This document shows positions 44,701 through 53,399 of a stretch of 62,467 nt of DNA, in pieces (within the stretch, counting starts at the first letter, position 1; every line of letters starts with the position of its first letter). A model generated the notes under the pieces. The model saw only the letters and a list, made by a program, of their open reading frames with translations. It made no database searches and was not told where the DNA came from. Origin of the DNA: Selenomonas sp. (lineage in GTDB: Bacteria > Bacillota > Negativicutes > Selenomonadales > Selenomonadaceae); NCBI GenBank assembly GCA_017635515.1, contig JAGBLH010000284.1, positions 1-62,467 of the forward strand. Reading direction: 5' to 3'. The position numbers and the translations under genes are program-made.

Positions 44701-46584
44701 ATGAGTGCAAGCGCAAAATCCGGCGGTGCCCAGGAAGCCATGCAGAAGTTTGGTCGGTTCCTGTCGGGCATGGTCATGCCGAACATCGGCGCCTTCATCG
44801 CCTGGGGCTTTCTGACAGCCCTGTTCATTCCTACGGGCTGGATGCCCAATGAGTACCTGGCCCAAGTGGGCGGCCCCATGAGCAAGTGGCTGATCCCCCT
44901 GCTCCTGGGCTTCACCGGCGGCGCAGCTGTTTACGGCCATCGCGGCGGCGTGGTGGGCGCCATTGCCACCAGCGGCATCATCGCCGGTGCCGACATCCCC
45001 ATGTTCCTGGGCGCTATGATCATGGGCCCGGTGGGCGGTTATCTCATCAAGCAGTTTGACAGCGCTGTGCAGGATTCCATCCCCGGCGGCTTCGAGATGC
45101 TGGTGAACAACTTCTCCGCCGGCATCCTGGGCGGCATCCTGGCCATCCTGGCCTATATGGCCGTAGGCCCCGTGGTGCTGTCTGTCAACGATATCCTGCG
45201 CTCCGGCGTTGAGGCCATTGTGGGCATGGGCCTGCTGCCTCTGGTTTCCATCCTGGTGGAGCCTGCCAAGATCCTCTTCCTCAACAACGCCATCAACCAC
45301 GGCGTCTTCTCCCCTCTGGGCATTCAGCAGGCTGAGGAATTCGGCAAGTCCATGTTCTTCCTCATCGAAGCCAACCCCGGCCCCGGCCTGGGCGTCCTCC
45401 TTGCTTACTGGTTCGTGGGCAAGGGCATGGCCAAGGCTTCTTCTCCCGGTGCCATGATCATCCACTTCCTGGGCGGTATCCACGAGATCTATTTCCCCTA
45501 CATCCTCATGAAGCCCCAGCTGGTGCTGGCAGTCATCGCCGGCGGCATGAGCGGCGTGTTCACCATGTGGTCTTTGGACGGCGGCCTCATTGCTCCGTCT
45601 TCTCCCGGTTCCATCATCGCTATTCTGGCTATGACTCCGAAAGGAGCTTTCCTGGCCAATATCGCAGACGTGGTAGTAGCTACCGTGGTTTCCTTCGTAG
45701 TGGCGTCTGCCCTCATCAAGATGTCCAAGGATACTGACGAAGAAGAATCTCTGGAAGATGCTCAGGCCAGCATGGCAGCCATGAAGGCCGCCAGCAAGGG
45801 CCAGGCTGCTGAGAAGAAGGTCAGCGGCAAGGAACTCAACTTCATCGCTTACGCCTGCGACGCAGGCATGGGCTCCAGCGCCTTGGGGGCAGCAGCCCTG
45901 CGCAAGAAGCTACACAAGGATGGCTATACCAACATCACCGTCAAGAACTTCGCTATCGGCAATATCCCCAGAGAAGCGCAGATAGTGGTTTCCCAGGAGA
46001 AGCTGGCCAGCCGCGCCCTGGAGGATTCCCCCCAGGCCGAGCACATCTGGATCAAGGATTTCACCAACAACAATGTCTATGACATCATCAAGGCCCGTCT
46101 GGAAGGCGTAGAGGCCGAGGGCGGCGCTGTGGAAACCCAGCAGGTGAAGGCTGGCGTGCTCCTGAAGTCCAATGTGAAGCTGGGCCTTAAGAGCGTCAGC
46201 AAGGAAGATGCTATCCGCGCCGCAGGTGAGCTGCTGGTAGCAGGCGGCTACGTAGAGAAGCCCTATGTAGAGGGCATGCTGGCTCGTGAGCGGGATATCA
46301 GCACCTATATCGGCAAGGGCATTGCCATTCCCCATGGCGAAAATGCTGCCAAGGAATATGTGAAGAAGTCCGGCATCGTGGTCATGCAGTATCCTGAGGG
46401 CGTGAAGTTCGGTGACGACACCGCCTACATCATCGTGGGCATCGCCGGCAAGGACAACGATCATCTGGCTATCCTGGCCAATATCGCCACCACCCTTGAT
46501 GAGTGCAGCGATGCAAAACTGCAGGAATTCTACAACACCAAAGATGTGAACCTGCTCTACGATATCTTTACCAAGTCTGAATAA
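44701..46584 (+). CDS. mtlA: Mannitol PTS transporter subunit IICBA
   Basis: Imports mannitol and phosphorylates it to mannitol 1-phosphate. One 627-residue chain holds all three parts. The membrane IIC domain spans about 15-345, with GHRGGVVGAIATSG and the HFLGGIHEIYFPYIL motif. IIB (about 375-470) has the phospho-cysteine in IAYACDAGMGSSALGA. IIA (about 485-627) has the phospho-histidine in GIAIPHG. Bacillus and Gram-positive cocci often have a separate mtlF for IIA; here it is fused as in E. coli. It starts 22 bp after mtlR with AGGAGG as ribosome site. Confidence 0.95.
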   Translation: MSASAKSGGAQEAMQKFGRFLSGMVMPNIGAFIAWGFLTALFIPTGWMPNEYLAQVGGPMSKWLIPLLLGFTGGAAVYGHRGGVVGAIATSGIIAGADIPMFLGAMIMGPVGGYLIKQFDSAVQDSIPGGFEMLVNNFSAGILGGILAILAYMAVGPVVLSVNDILRSGVEAIVGMGLLPLVSILVEPAKILFLNNAINHGVFSPLGIQQAEEFGKSMFFLIEANPGPGLGVLLAYWFVGKGMAKASSPGAMIIHFLGGIHEIYFPYILMKPQLVLAVIAGGMSGVFTMWSLDGGLIAPSSPGSIIAILAMTPKGAFLANIADVVVATVVSFVVASALIKMSKDTDEEESLEDAQASMAAMKAASKGQAAEKKVSGKELNFIAYACDAGMGSSALGAAALRKKLHKDGYTNITVKNFAIGNIPREAQIVVSQEKLASRALEDSPQAEHIWIKDFTNNNVYDIIKARLEGVEAEGGAVETQQVKAGVLLKSNVKLGLKSVSKEDAIRAAGELLVAGGYVEKPYVEGMLARERDISTYIGKGIAIPHGENAAKEYVKKSGIVVMQYPEGVKFGDDTAYIIVGIAGKDNDHLAILANIATTLDECSDAKLQEFYNTKDVNLLYDIFTKSE

Positions 46585-46585
46585 A

Positions 46586-46632
46586 AGCAACATCGGTTGG
46601 CGGGCGGCAACGCCCGCTGATTGATGCTTGCA
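46586..46632 (+). other. Hairpin between mtlA and mtlD
   Basis: The core stem GCGGGCG/CGCCCGC (46600-46606 with 46611-46617) closes a GCAA tetraloop, and GCAACATC/GATGCTTGC arms extend it imperfectly. There is no T-run, so it is more likely an mRNA processing or stability element than a terminator. Confidence 0.5.
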
Positions 46633-46658
46633 AGAGTATTTTCGGGAGGAATTGTGAT

Positions 46659-47804
46659 ATGAAAAAGGCAATCCATTTCGGCGCAGGCAACATTGGCCGG
46701 GGATTTATCGGTCTGCTCCTTTCCAAGGCAGGCTATGAGGTGACTTTCGTAGATGTGGCTGAGGCCCTGGTGAATGACATCAACGAGCGGGGCCAGTACT
46801 ATGTGGAAATCGTGGGGGATCAGCCGGAGCGCATCCTGGTGGAAAACGTGAAGGCCATCAACAGCAACACTAATCTGGAGGACTTGCTGGCTGCTTTTGT
46901 GGAGGCAGATATTGTTACCACCGCCATCGGCCCCAATATCCTGAAATTCATCGCTCCCAATATTGCCAAGGGCCTGGCCAAGAGGCTGGAAACCAACAAG
47001 CAGCCCCTGAACATCATCGCCTGCGAGAACATGGTAGGCGGCTCCACGGTGCTGAAGAATTTTGTCTATGAGCATCTGGAGGAAGGCCTGAAGCAAGAAG
47101 CCACGGAGCTGATTGGCTTCCCGGATGCAGCTGTGGACCGCATCGTGCCCCTGCAGAAAAATGACGAGCCCCTGCTGGTGAAGGTGGAGCCTTACGCCGA
47201 GTGGGATGCCAATGTGACCCAGGCCAAGGGTGAGCCCCCTGCCATCGAAGGCCTCACCTGGGTGGAGAATTTGGAAGCTTATATCGAAAGAAAGCTCTTT
47301 ACCGTCAACACGGGACACGCTTCTATTGCCTATCTGGCCTATCAGAAGGGGCTTAAAGATATTTCCTCTGCTATGCAGGATGAAGAAATCGTCAGCATGG
47401 CCAGGAAGGTCTGGGCAGAGACCGGGAGCCTCCTCATCAAGAAGTATGGCTTTGACAAGGAGAAGCATGAGGCCTATGTGAAGACCACCGAAGGCCGCTT
47501 CCGCAATCCTCATCTGTCCGATGAAGTGACCCGCGTGGGCAGAGGCCCCAAGCGGAAGCTGGGGAACAAGGACCGCCTGGTCAGCCCTGCCCTGCAGCTG
47601 CTGGAGAGAGGCGAAAAGCCTGAGGCTCTGGCTGCGGTTATGGCAGCAGCCCTGCGCTTTGACTACAGTGAGGACAAGGAAGCCTGCGAGGTGCAGGAGC
47701 TAATCAAGCAGGAAGGTCTCCATCAGGCTATCCTCAAGCTCACGGAAATCCCCGAGGATTCCGAACTGGTGAGCATGATTGAAAGCAAGGCCACCGGCTT
47801 CTGA
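46659..47804 (+). CDS. mtlD: Mannitol-1-phosphate 5-dehydrogenase
   Basis: Oxidises mannitol 1-phosphate to fructose 6-phosphate with NAD. The 381-residue polyol dehydrogenase opens with the Rossmann motif HFGAGNIGRGFIG, continues with IIACENMVGGS and VDRIVP, and has the catalytic-lysine region KLFTVNTGHASIAYLAYQKG. GGGAGGA precedes the ATG. With mtlR and mtlA upstream, the operon covers uptake, regulation and entry into glycolysis. A long terminator follows directly. Confidence 0.95.
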   Translation: MKKAIHFGAGNIGRGFIGLLLSKAGYEVTFVDVAEALVNDINERGQYYVEIVGDQPERILVENVKAINSNTNLEDLLAAFVEADIVTTAIGPNILKFIAPNIAKGLAKRLETNKQPLNIIACENMVGGSTVLKNFVYEHLEEGLKQEATELIGFPDAAVDRIVPLQKNDEPLLVKVEPYAEWDANVTQAKGEPPAIEGLTWVENLEAYIERKLFTVNTGHASIAYLAYQKGLKDISSAMQDEEIVSMARKVWAETGSLLIKKYGFDKEKHEAYVKTTEGRFRNPHLSDEVTRVGRGPKRKLGNKDRLVSPALQLLERGEKPEALAAVMAAALRFDYSEDKEACEVQELIKQEGLHQAILKLTEIPEDSELVSMIESKATGF

Positions 47805-47809
47805 GCAAG

Positions 47810-47857
47810 AAAAAAGAGTGCATAGGCAGTCTCTGGGCTGCTTATGCACTCTTTTTT
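47810..47857. terminator. Bidirectional terminator after mtlD
   Basis: A 20-bp stem (47810-47829 with 47838-47857, one G-T pair) starts with A6 and ends with T6. It can stop both mtlD and the converging minus-strand gene, whose stop codon overlaps its right edge. Confidence 0.92.
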
Positions 47858-48363
47858 CACGCTATATCGCCAAACAGTGGCTTCTTTGGCACCAGCTTGG
47901 TCTGGTATTCTTCCTGACCGTTGTTCTTGATGACGGTGGGCCGCGACAGATCCGGCTTTTCCACCAGCAGCGGTTTCGTGCGCCGCTGGTCCACAATCTT
48001 CCCGTCCTGATAGGTCAGGATCAGGAATGAGCCGTCGGGCATATACTTCCTGATGATTTCCGTGTCGGTGCTCATCTTCTTGGCAGATTTGCCCTCCGCT
48101 GCCGTGTCCTCATCCTTGTTGAAGAGGGCGGAGCCTTTTTCTTCCAAATCCCTCTTGGCCTGGAGGGCTTCCTCGCCCCCGGCTTCTTTGAGCATCTGCT
48201 CGTTGGCAGTGAGCCCCGTTTCCCGGTAGTCCTGCCACATCTGCATGAGCTGGCTGGCGAAAAGAGCCTTGAAGTCCGTCTGCTCCGCCTTGTCCTCCGT
48301 CATGTTCAGCACATTCCCGGAGGCCGAAGCGGCGGCCTTGGCATGGGGCCAGTTGATATTCAT
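47857..48363 (-). CDS. Protein of unknown function (168 aa)
   Basis: No family recognised. The product has no signal peptide or membrane helix. An N-terminal Ala/Ser-rich stretch (about 8-18) is followed by a helical segment (FKALFASQLMQMWQDYRETG, about 33-52) that recalls flagellar rod or hook-associated scaffolds only in general character. A charged linker spans 60-100, and the C-terminal beta-rich part (IIRKYMPDGSFLILTYQDGKIVDQ) ends in KKPLFGDIA. The start has GGAGGA directly upstream on the minus strand. Composition matches the neighbouring core genes. It stands alone between a terminator and a divergent membrane-protein gene. Confidence 0.7.
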   Translation of the reverse strand: MNINWPHAKAAASASGNVLNMTEDKAEQTDFKALFASQLMQMWQDYRETGLTANEQMLKEAGGEEALQAKRDLEEKGSALFNKDEDTAAEGKSAKKMSTDTEIIRKYMPDGSFLILTYQDGKIVDQRRTKPLLVEKPDLSRPTVIKNNGQEEYQTKLVPKKPLFGDIA

Positions 48364-48580
48364 GAAAATCCTCCTTCCTGAAATATCTCTAGCTGGTATA
48401 TCGTAGGAAAAGGAGGATTACTTAAGTGGAAAAAGTCTGCCTGGTTACGGGGGGAGTCAGTTTATTTTGAGCGATAATTTTCGAGATTTTTAGTGTTTTT
48501 GGGTCCTATGTCCTTTCTGCTAGTTTGATAATCCTATAGAATAATATCAAATGATATCAAAACAAGTGGAGAGTGGCAGC

Positions 48581-49129
48581 ATGGAACAGTTAAAAAAGGC
48601 TATCCTCAATCTCAATCAGACGGATTTCGTAGTGGCGGGCGTTTCGGCGCTGGCCTGCCTGGGCACTCTGGCAGGGATGCCGGTCTGGGCGCTTTTCATC
48701 GGCTGGGCGTGGTATCTGGCCATCGGGGCCAATAAAACCGCCATCAAGGAAGGTTCTGTCACCTGTGTGGCAGCAGCCATCATGGCCTTGACGGCAGTAG
48801 TGCTGACGGACGCATTCGCATCCTTCCTGCCTGCGCTGTCTGCCTCCATGTTGGCAGTATTCTTGATGATACTGGTGCTGATGATAGCCCTGAAGCTTCC
48901 CTATATCAAGCATTCTCTGGTGGGCTTCAATTCCTTCTCCTGCATCTTCGCAGGTTACTACTTGGGAGCCTTCCCTGCCCAGTCGGATTATCTGGCAAAT
49001 ATAGTCGTAGCTTTCATCTACATAACAGGTGCCAACATCCTGGGCCTGTTCGTAGGCTGGGCTAGCCAGCAGCTCTCCGGCTTTTCTTTCCGCAGACGGG
49101 AGGAGCAGGGGAAGCTGGAGATATTGTGA
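48581..49129 (+). CDS. DUF1097-like inner-membrane protein
   Basis: 182 residues with five or six transmembrane helices, beginning about residue 15 (VAGVSALACLGTLAGMPVWA) and running through FIGWAWYLAIGANKT, the middle LMIALKLPYIKHS and the late FIYITGANILGLFVGW. The pattern resembles the DUF1097/YcdZ group of small membrane proteins of unknown role. The ATG at 48581 is better placed than one at 48551. No obvious operon partner; the function cannot be given. Confidence 0.7.
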   Translation: MEQLKKAILNLNQTDFVVAGVSALACLGTLAGMPVWALFIGWAWYLAIGANKTAIKEGSVTCVAAAIMALTAVVLTDAFASFLPALSASMLAVFLMILVLMIALKLPYIKHSLVGFNSFSCIFAGYYLGAFPAQSDYLANIVVAFIYITGANILGLFVGWASQQLSGFSFRRREEQGKLEIL

Positions 49130-49245
49130 ATAGTGATTGTGAAGCAGTATCTGCAATTTGGTGGATTCTGCTTCGCTTTTTTGTGTACCGGCATCGAATA
49201 ATATTTCTGGATGTTGGTTGTTGTCCATGTGTTGCTGGTATGCAG

Positions 49246-49902
49246 TCAAGATTTCATCACATGGGGAATATGGCCTACATTGGGCACGATAGCTCTGTGG
49301 GGCAGGCTCTGGAAGGCGTAGCTGCTGGTGTTGCCTGTCAGTACGGCGGCGAAATCTAGCCCTGCGGCTTCTGCGGCTTGGGCGTCTACTAGATGGTCGC
49401 CGGTGTAGAGGGTATCTTCCTTGGGCACACCGAAATATTCCAGGGCTTTGAGCAGTCCTTCCGGGTCTGGCTTGTGGGCAGCCACCTCCTGGCAGCCTAT
49501 GACATGGTCTATCAGATGCTGGCAGTGGGACTGCTGGAGCTTTTCCTCGATGCGGCTGGCGGTCTTGCTGGATACGATGCCGATTCTGGCGCCGCTTTCC
49601 TTGAGCTTTTGCAGGGCTGGCAGGGTTTCCGGATAGAAGTGGGTACCGGCGGTCATATAGCGGTCGGCTATTTTGGTGTAGATATGGCAGAAGCGATCGA
49701 TGAGTTCTTTGTCCTGGGTATTCAGGGCTATGCCCACAGCTTCAGCCATAGGCAGGCCAATCAGGCGGGCCAGGTTCTTGTCTTTTTTCCTGGGGAAGCC
49801 CATAGCTGCCATGGTTTTGTGGAAGCAGTTGACGATAACTGCTGTGGTATCCACTAGGGTCAGGTCGAAGTCGAACAGGTAGAGGGAATAGTATTTTTTC
49901 AT
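49246..49902 (-). CDS. HAD-family phosphatase (Gph/PGMB-like)
   Basis: 218 residues. HAD motif I is LFDFDLTLVDT near residues 10-20, motif II IGIVSSKTA and motif III/IV YTGDHLVDAQAAEAAG, with a helical cap domain between I and II. This is the phosphoglycolate phosphatase or beta-phosphoglucomutase subgroup; the substrate cannot be read from the sequence. The ATG at 49902 has AAGGAG 8 nt upstream on the minus strand; further upstream in-frame codons lack a site. gdhA lies 87 bp upstream on the same strand and may be cotranscribed. Confidence 0.82.
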   Translation of the reverse strand: MKKYYSLYLFDFDLTLVDTTAVIVNCFHKTMAAMGFPRKKDKNLARLIGLPMAEAVGIALNTQDKELIDRFCHIYTKIADRYMTAGTHFYPETLPALQKLKESGARIGIVSSKTASRIEEKLQQSHCQHLIDHVIGCQEVAAHKPDPEGLLKALEYFGVPKEDTLYTGDHLVDAQAAEAAGLDFAAVLTGNTSSYAFQSLPHRAIVPNVGHIPHVMKS

Positions 49903-49989
49903 GTGCATGGCTCCTTGCTTATGTAGAGAAACAGCCCGCCAGGGCCTGATACCCTGGTGGGCTGTTTTGATATTCACGGAGTTTTTATT

Positions 49990-51339
49990 TTAGACCAGAC
50001 CGTGAGCCAGCATGACATTGGCCACCTTCAGGAAGGCGGTGATGTTGGCGCCGGCAACGAGGTCATCGGGGTCAGCGTACTTCTCGGCGTTCTTCTTGGC
50101 TTGGGTGTAGATGTTCTTCATGATGCCCTGGAGGCGGCCATCCACTTCCTCGAAGGTCCACTGGAGACGCTCGGAGTTCTGGGCCATTTCGAGAGCGGAG
50201 ACTGCCACGCCGCCGGCGTTGGCTGCCTTGGCGGGAGCGAAGAGGACACCGTGGCTCTGGAAGTAGTCGATGGCTTCGATAGCGGAGGGCATGTTGGCGC
50301 CTTCGCCTACGGCCTTGACGCCGTTCTCCACCAAGATCTTGGCAGACTCCAGGCTGATCTCGCCCTGGGTAGCGCAGGGAAGAGCCACATCGCACTTCAC
50401 AGTCCAGACGCCGGAGCAGCCTTCATGGTACTCGGCTTCGGGGTGAGTCTCCACGTACTCCTTGATGCGGCCACGGCGCACCTGCTTGATTTCCTTCACA
50501 GTATCCAGGTCGATGCCGTTCTTGTCGTACACATAGCCATTGGAGTCGGAGCAGGTCACTACCTTGGCACCGAAGGACTGAGCCTTTTCGATGGCATAGG
50601 TGGCCACGTTGCCGGAGCCGGAGACCACCAGCACCTTGTCCTTCAGGTCGATGCCCTTGGCATCCAGCATGTTCTTCACGAAGTAGAGGAGGCCATAGCC
50701 CGTAGCTTCGGGACGGGCCAGGCTGCCCCAGTAATCCACGCGCTTGCCGGTGAGGACACCTGCATCATAGGAATTCCTGATGCGCTTGTACTGGCCGAAG
50801 AGATAGCCAACTTCGCGGCCGCCTACGCCGATATCGCCTGCCGGTACATCCACATCCGGGCCGATATGGCGGTAAAGCTCAGTCATGAAGCTCTGGCAGA
50901 AGCGCATGACCTCTGCATCGCTCTTGCCATGGGGGTCAAAGTCGGAGCCACCCTTGGCACCGCCGATGGGCAGGCCGGTGAGGGCGTTCTTGTAAACCTG
51001 CTCGAAGGCCAGGAACTTCAGGATGTCCAGGTTCACGCTGGGATGGAAGCGCAGACCGCCCTTGTAGGGGCCGATAGCAGAGGACATCTGCACGCGGAAG
51101 CCGCGGTTGATCTGAATCTCGCCTTTATCATCAGTCCAGGGCACGCGGAAGGAAATGACGCGCTCAGGCTCTACCATGCGTTCAAGGATTTTGTTTGCCT
51201 GGTACTCAGGATGCTGGGCGAGCACCGGTTCAACGGACTCCAACACCTTGGTGGCGGTGTGGAGGAACTGGGGCTGGTCAGGGTCACGCTTCACGACCAG
51301 ATCCAGAACTTCTTTGATGTACGCTTTGCTGTCTGCCAT
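49990..51339 (-). CDS. gdhA: NADP-type glutamate dehydrogenase
   Basis: Converts 2-oxoglutarate and ammonia to glutamate, the main ammonia-assimilation route in rumen-type anaerobes. The 449 residues are typical for the hexameric small-subunit class. KGGLRFHPSVN and LPIGGAKGGSDFDP hold the substrate-binding and catalytic lysines, and VSGSGNVATYAIEKA is the dinucleotide fold. GDH of this length is usually NADP-specific; the cofactor is inferred. The start follows AAGGAGCGATCCC on the minus strand. The upstream 320 bp contain three GTATAC sites and the divergent promoter of the next gene. Confidence 0.95.
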   Translation of the reverse strand: MADSKAYIKEVLDLVVKRDPDQPQFLHTATKVLESVEPVLAQHPEYQANKILERMVEPERVISFRVPWTDDKGEIQINRGFRVQMSSAIGPYKGGLRFHPSVNLDILKFLAFEQVYKNALTGLPIGGAKGGSDFDPHGKSDAEVMRFCQSFMTELYRHIGPDVDVPAGDIGVGGREVGYLFGQYKRIRNSYDAGVLTGKRVDYWGSLARPEATGYGLLYFVKNMLDAKGIDLKDKVLVVSGSGNVATYAIEKAQSFGAKVVTCSDSNGYVYDKNGIDLDTVKEIKQVRRGRIKEYVETHPEAEYHEGCSGVWTVKCDVALPCATQGEISLESAKILVENGVKAVGEGANMPSAIEAIDYFQSHGVLFAPAKAANAGGVAVSALEMAQNSERLQWTFEEVDGRLQGIMKNIYTQAKKNAEKYADPDDLVAGANITAFLKVANVMLAHGLV

Positions 51340-51434
51340 TGGGATCGCTCCTTTGCCTGTGGCCTGCTGCCTTTTTTCTAATTTGACGGCAACTTCGGCC
51401 AGTTTACAATGTTATATGCGTCTAACAAGTTACA

Positions 51435-51483
51435 GTATACTATATTATCAGAGAATTGTATACAGGGTGCATGAAAGTATACA
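51435..51483. promoter_or_regulatory. Triple GTATAC motif between gdhA and the SNFGN gene
   Basis: GTATAC occurs at 51435-51440, 51458-51463 and 51477-51482; the latter two form an inverted repeat TGTATAC-13 bp-GTATACA. They lie upstream of gdhA on the minus strand and could bind a regulator. The rest of 51340-51550 is AT-rich without a gene. Confidence 0.35.
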
Positions 51484-51555
51484 CAGAATAAATATTCTGC
51501 CTAATTCATCATGTTTTCTATTGATGAAGTTTATGTTTCATCTTAGATATTATTG

Positions 51556-51584
51556 TTGCAAAATTAAAATGGCGAGGGTATAAT
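51556..51584 (+). promoter_or_regulatory. Strong promoter of the SNFGN repeat gene
   Basis: TTGCAA (51556-51561), 17 bp, consensus TATAAT (51579-51584). The predicted 5' untranslated region is about 75 nt. Confidence 0.75.
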
Positions 51585-51664
51585 GTACATATAGGACTAT
51601 ATACCCAAGCAAGCAAGTCGACAATGGAGTGTAGGCACGTTCTAAGGAAAGTGAGGGATCGGTC

Positions 51665-52300
51665 ATGAGCATGAGCATCAGCAATGTGCCGAGCTTCCCT
51701 GAACTGAACCAACAGGTAAGCAAGACAGGACAGGAAAAAGCGGCACAAGGGTTTGCCAAGGCGAGTTCTTATTACGAATCCTCGAATTTTGGCAACGACA
51801 CCAAGGTAGGCAAGGGCTTTATTTCCCAGGAAAGCAAGACCATTGTAAGCATCGGCGAGCAGAAGACTGCTCAGATCATGGACAAGGCGAAAGCCATCTA
51901 TTCGGTGTCCAACTTCGGCAATCAGACCAAGATTGGCACCAGCGAGTTCCAGAAGGACAACAGGAAGACTGCCGCAGTTGGCGAACAGCAGACCTCGAAG
52001 ATTATGGACAAGACTCGTTCCTACTACGAGGTGTCCAACTTTGGCAATGAGACCAAGGTGGGCAAGAGCAAATTCCAGCAGCAGATTCGCCAGGACTATG
52101 AACAGGGCATGCAGAATACGGGCAAGGGCATGAGCGCCGCCCGCAAGAATGGCAGCACCGGTTCTGCCCTGGGCAACGGCACCAAACTGGGCAGCAGCTC
52201 CTTCCAGAAGGTCAATGCCCAGATCAAGCAGCATCAGGCACATGCAGCTTATTCTGCACAGAACAAGGCTCATGGTTCTTCCATGGAAGTAGCAGCATGA
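51665..52300 (+). CDS. SNFGN tandem-repeat protein of unknown function
   Basis: 211 residues built from a 42-residue repeat. The motif SNFGNxTKxG occurs at 40-49, 82-91 and 124-133, exactly 42 apart, and a diverged copy (ALGNGTKLG) at 168-176. Each unit also has a G-E-Q-x-T-x-x-I-M-D-K helix-like part about 20 residues before the motif. No signal peptide, membrane helix or known domain is seen. The composition is rich in Ser, Gln, Lys, Asn and Ala and almost without Trp, Cys, Leu and Pro. The gene is monocistronic with a near-consensus promoter and a strong terminator, so it is probably well expressed. A filament-like or binding role is a guess. Confidence 0.8.
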   Translation: MSMSISNVPSFPELNQQVSKTGQEKAAQGFAKASSYYESSNFGNDTKVGKGFISQESKTIVSIGEQKTAQIMDKAKAIYSVSNFGNQTKIGTSEFQKDNRKTAAVGEQQTSKIMDKTRSYYEVSNFGNETKVGKSKFQQQIRQDYEQGMQNTGKGMSAARKNGSTGSALGNGTKLGSSSFQKVNAQIKQHQAHAAYSAQNKAHGSSMEVAA

Positions 52301-52310
52301 GGAGCTTATT

Positions 52311-52342
52311 ACCGCACAGTGGGCGTGGCTGTGCGGTTTTTT
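52311..52342 (+). terminator. Terminator of the SNFGN repeat gene
   Basis: ACCGCACAG (52311-52319) pairs perfectly with CTGTGCGGT (52329-52337), ending in a run of six T. Confidence 0.9.
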
Positions 52343-52490
52343 CTTGCGCGGGCAGGAGATTCTTTCGGGAACTCCTGCCCGATTTTTAGTTGGGGCAGGA
52401 AAAAGGCAGAGGCATCTAGAATGATTAGGAAAGAAAATAACAAGGCAGCTGCTCTTGTGGGGGGCAGCTGGGGGAGAAAGGACGGTAAAT

Positions 52491-53390
52491 ATGAGCAAGA
52501 GCAGCCGCAAGCTGAATAAAAAGAAGGAAAAGGCCGCGAAGGTGGAAACCCGTCGGAGAGATGCGGGCCTGCGGGAGCAGATGAAGGAGCAGATGGAGGC
52601 AGGTGAATATGCCGAGGCTCTGGGCTCTCTGGCAGAGCTGGTCAAGGACAACAGCTATGACCCCGACCTCATGTATGACGGAGCCTACAGCTACTTCATG
52701 GTGGGGGATTACGAAAGGGCCACCAAGTGGGTGGACATGGTGATGGACCTGGCTCCTTACCATATACCTGCCAGGATACTGCTGGCGCGGCTCTGCATCC
52801 TGAATGAGCGGGAGGAAGGGGCGCTGGCGATTTCAGATGCTTTGCTGGCTGGCAGCAGGGCCATGCTGACGGAGGATCAGGCCCAGGATTTGAATGATAT
52901 TTTGGAATATTATTATAGGTGCGAACCCGAGCGCATCAGGGCTGACTATCCCCATGTGGCAGCCTTTGTGGCAGGGGAGGAGGAAGCGGCGCCGGTGCCG
53001 GAGAAACCGGCAGAAATCCCGGCTCCTGCCATGGCAGGAGCCGGGCAGAAGGCACCTGCGGTGCAGGAAGCGCCAGCGGCAGAAGCCTATGAGCAGGAAT
53101 CGCCCGCGGCAGATATTGAAGCAGAGCTGAGGGCTGTGGCCGAAAAGCCCGTGTCCCTGCAGGCGAGGATCCATATCTATAATGCCTTTGCGGGAGGTTA
53201 CTTCTATCAGAGGAATTATCAGGCGGCGCAAAAATTCTTGGAGGAGGCCCTGAAGATTGACCCGCTGGATGGGGAATCTTTGCGGAATATGGCTGTGCTC
53301 TGCCATGAGCAGGGAGAGAAGGAAAAGGCCCAGGAATTTGCCGCGAAACTCCCGCAGACGGATTTCCTGCTGCTTTCTGCCCTGCGCTGA
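52491..53390 (+). CDS. TPR-repeat protein paired with a glycosyltransferase
   Basis: 299 residues. The basic N terminus (SKSSRKLNKKKEKAAK) is followed by TPR-like helices (about 35-110: EYAEALGSLAELVKDN, YERATKWVDMVMDLAPYH). A linker rich in Pro, Ala and Glu occupies about 160-215, and a second TPR pair lies at about 220-295 (QRNYQAAQKFLEEALKIDPLDGE). No signal peptide. The glycosyltransferase gene begins 9 bp after the stop, so this is likely its partner or scaffold. The ATG at 52491 lies after GGAGAAAGGAC. Confidence 0.78.
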   Translation: MSKSSRKLNKKKEKAAKVETRRRDAGLREQMKEQMEAGEYAEALGSLAELVKDNSYDPDLMYDGAYSYFMVGDYERATKWVDMVMDLAPYHIPARILLARLCILNEREEGALAISDALLAGSRAMLTEDQAQDLNDILEYYYRCEPERIRADYPHVAAFVAGEEEAAPVPEKPAEIPAPAMAGAGQKAPAVQEAPAAEAYEQESPAADIEAELRAVAEKPVSLQARIHIYNAFAGGYFYQRNYQAAQKFLEEALKIDPLDGESLRNMAVLCHEQGEKEKAQEFAAKLPQTDFLLLSALR

Positions 53391-53399
53391 GGTAATGAC

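Noticed and set aside
49957..51381. 474-codon plus-strand open frame opposite gdhA
   Set aside because: His/Gly/Val-rich shadow without motifs; gdhA on the other strand is certain.
51665..52300. CRISPR-like array from the repeated DNA of the SNFGN gene
   Set aside because: The repeats are in frame, diverged at DNA level and encode a continuous protein. No direct DNA repeats with unique spacers were found anywhere in the window.
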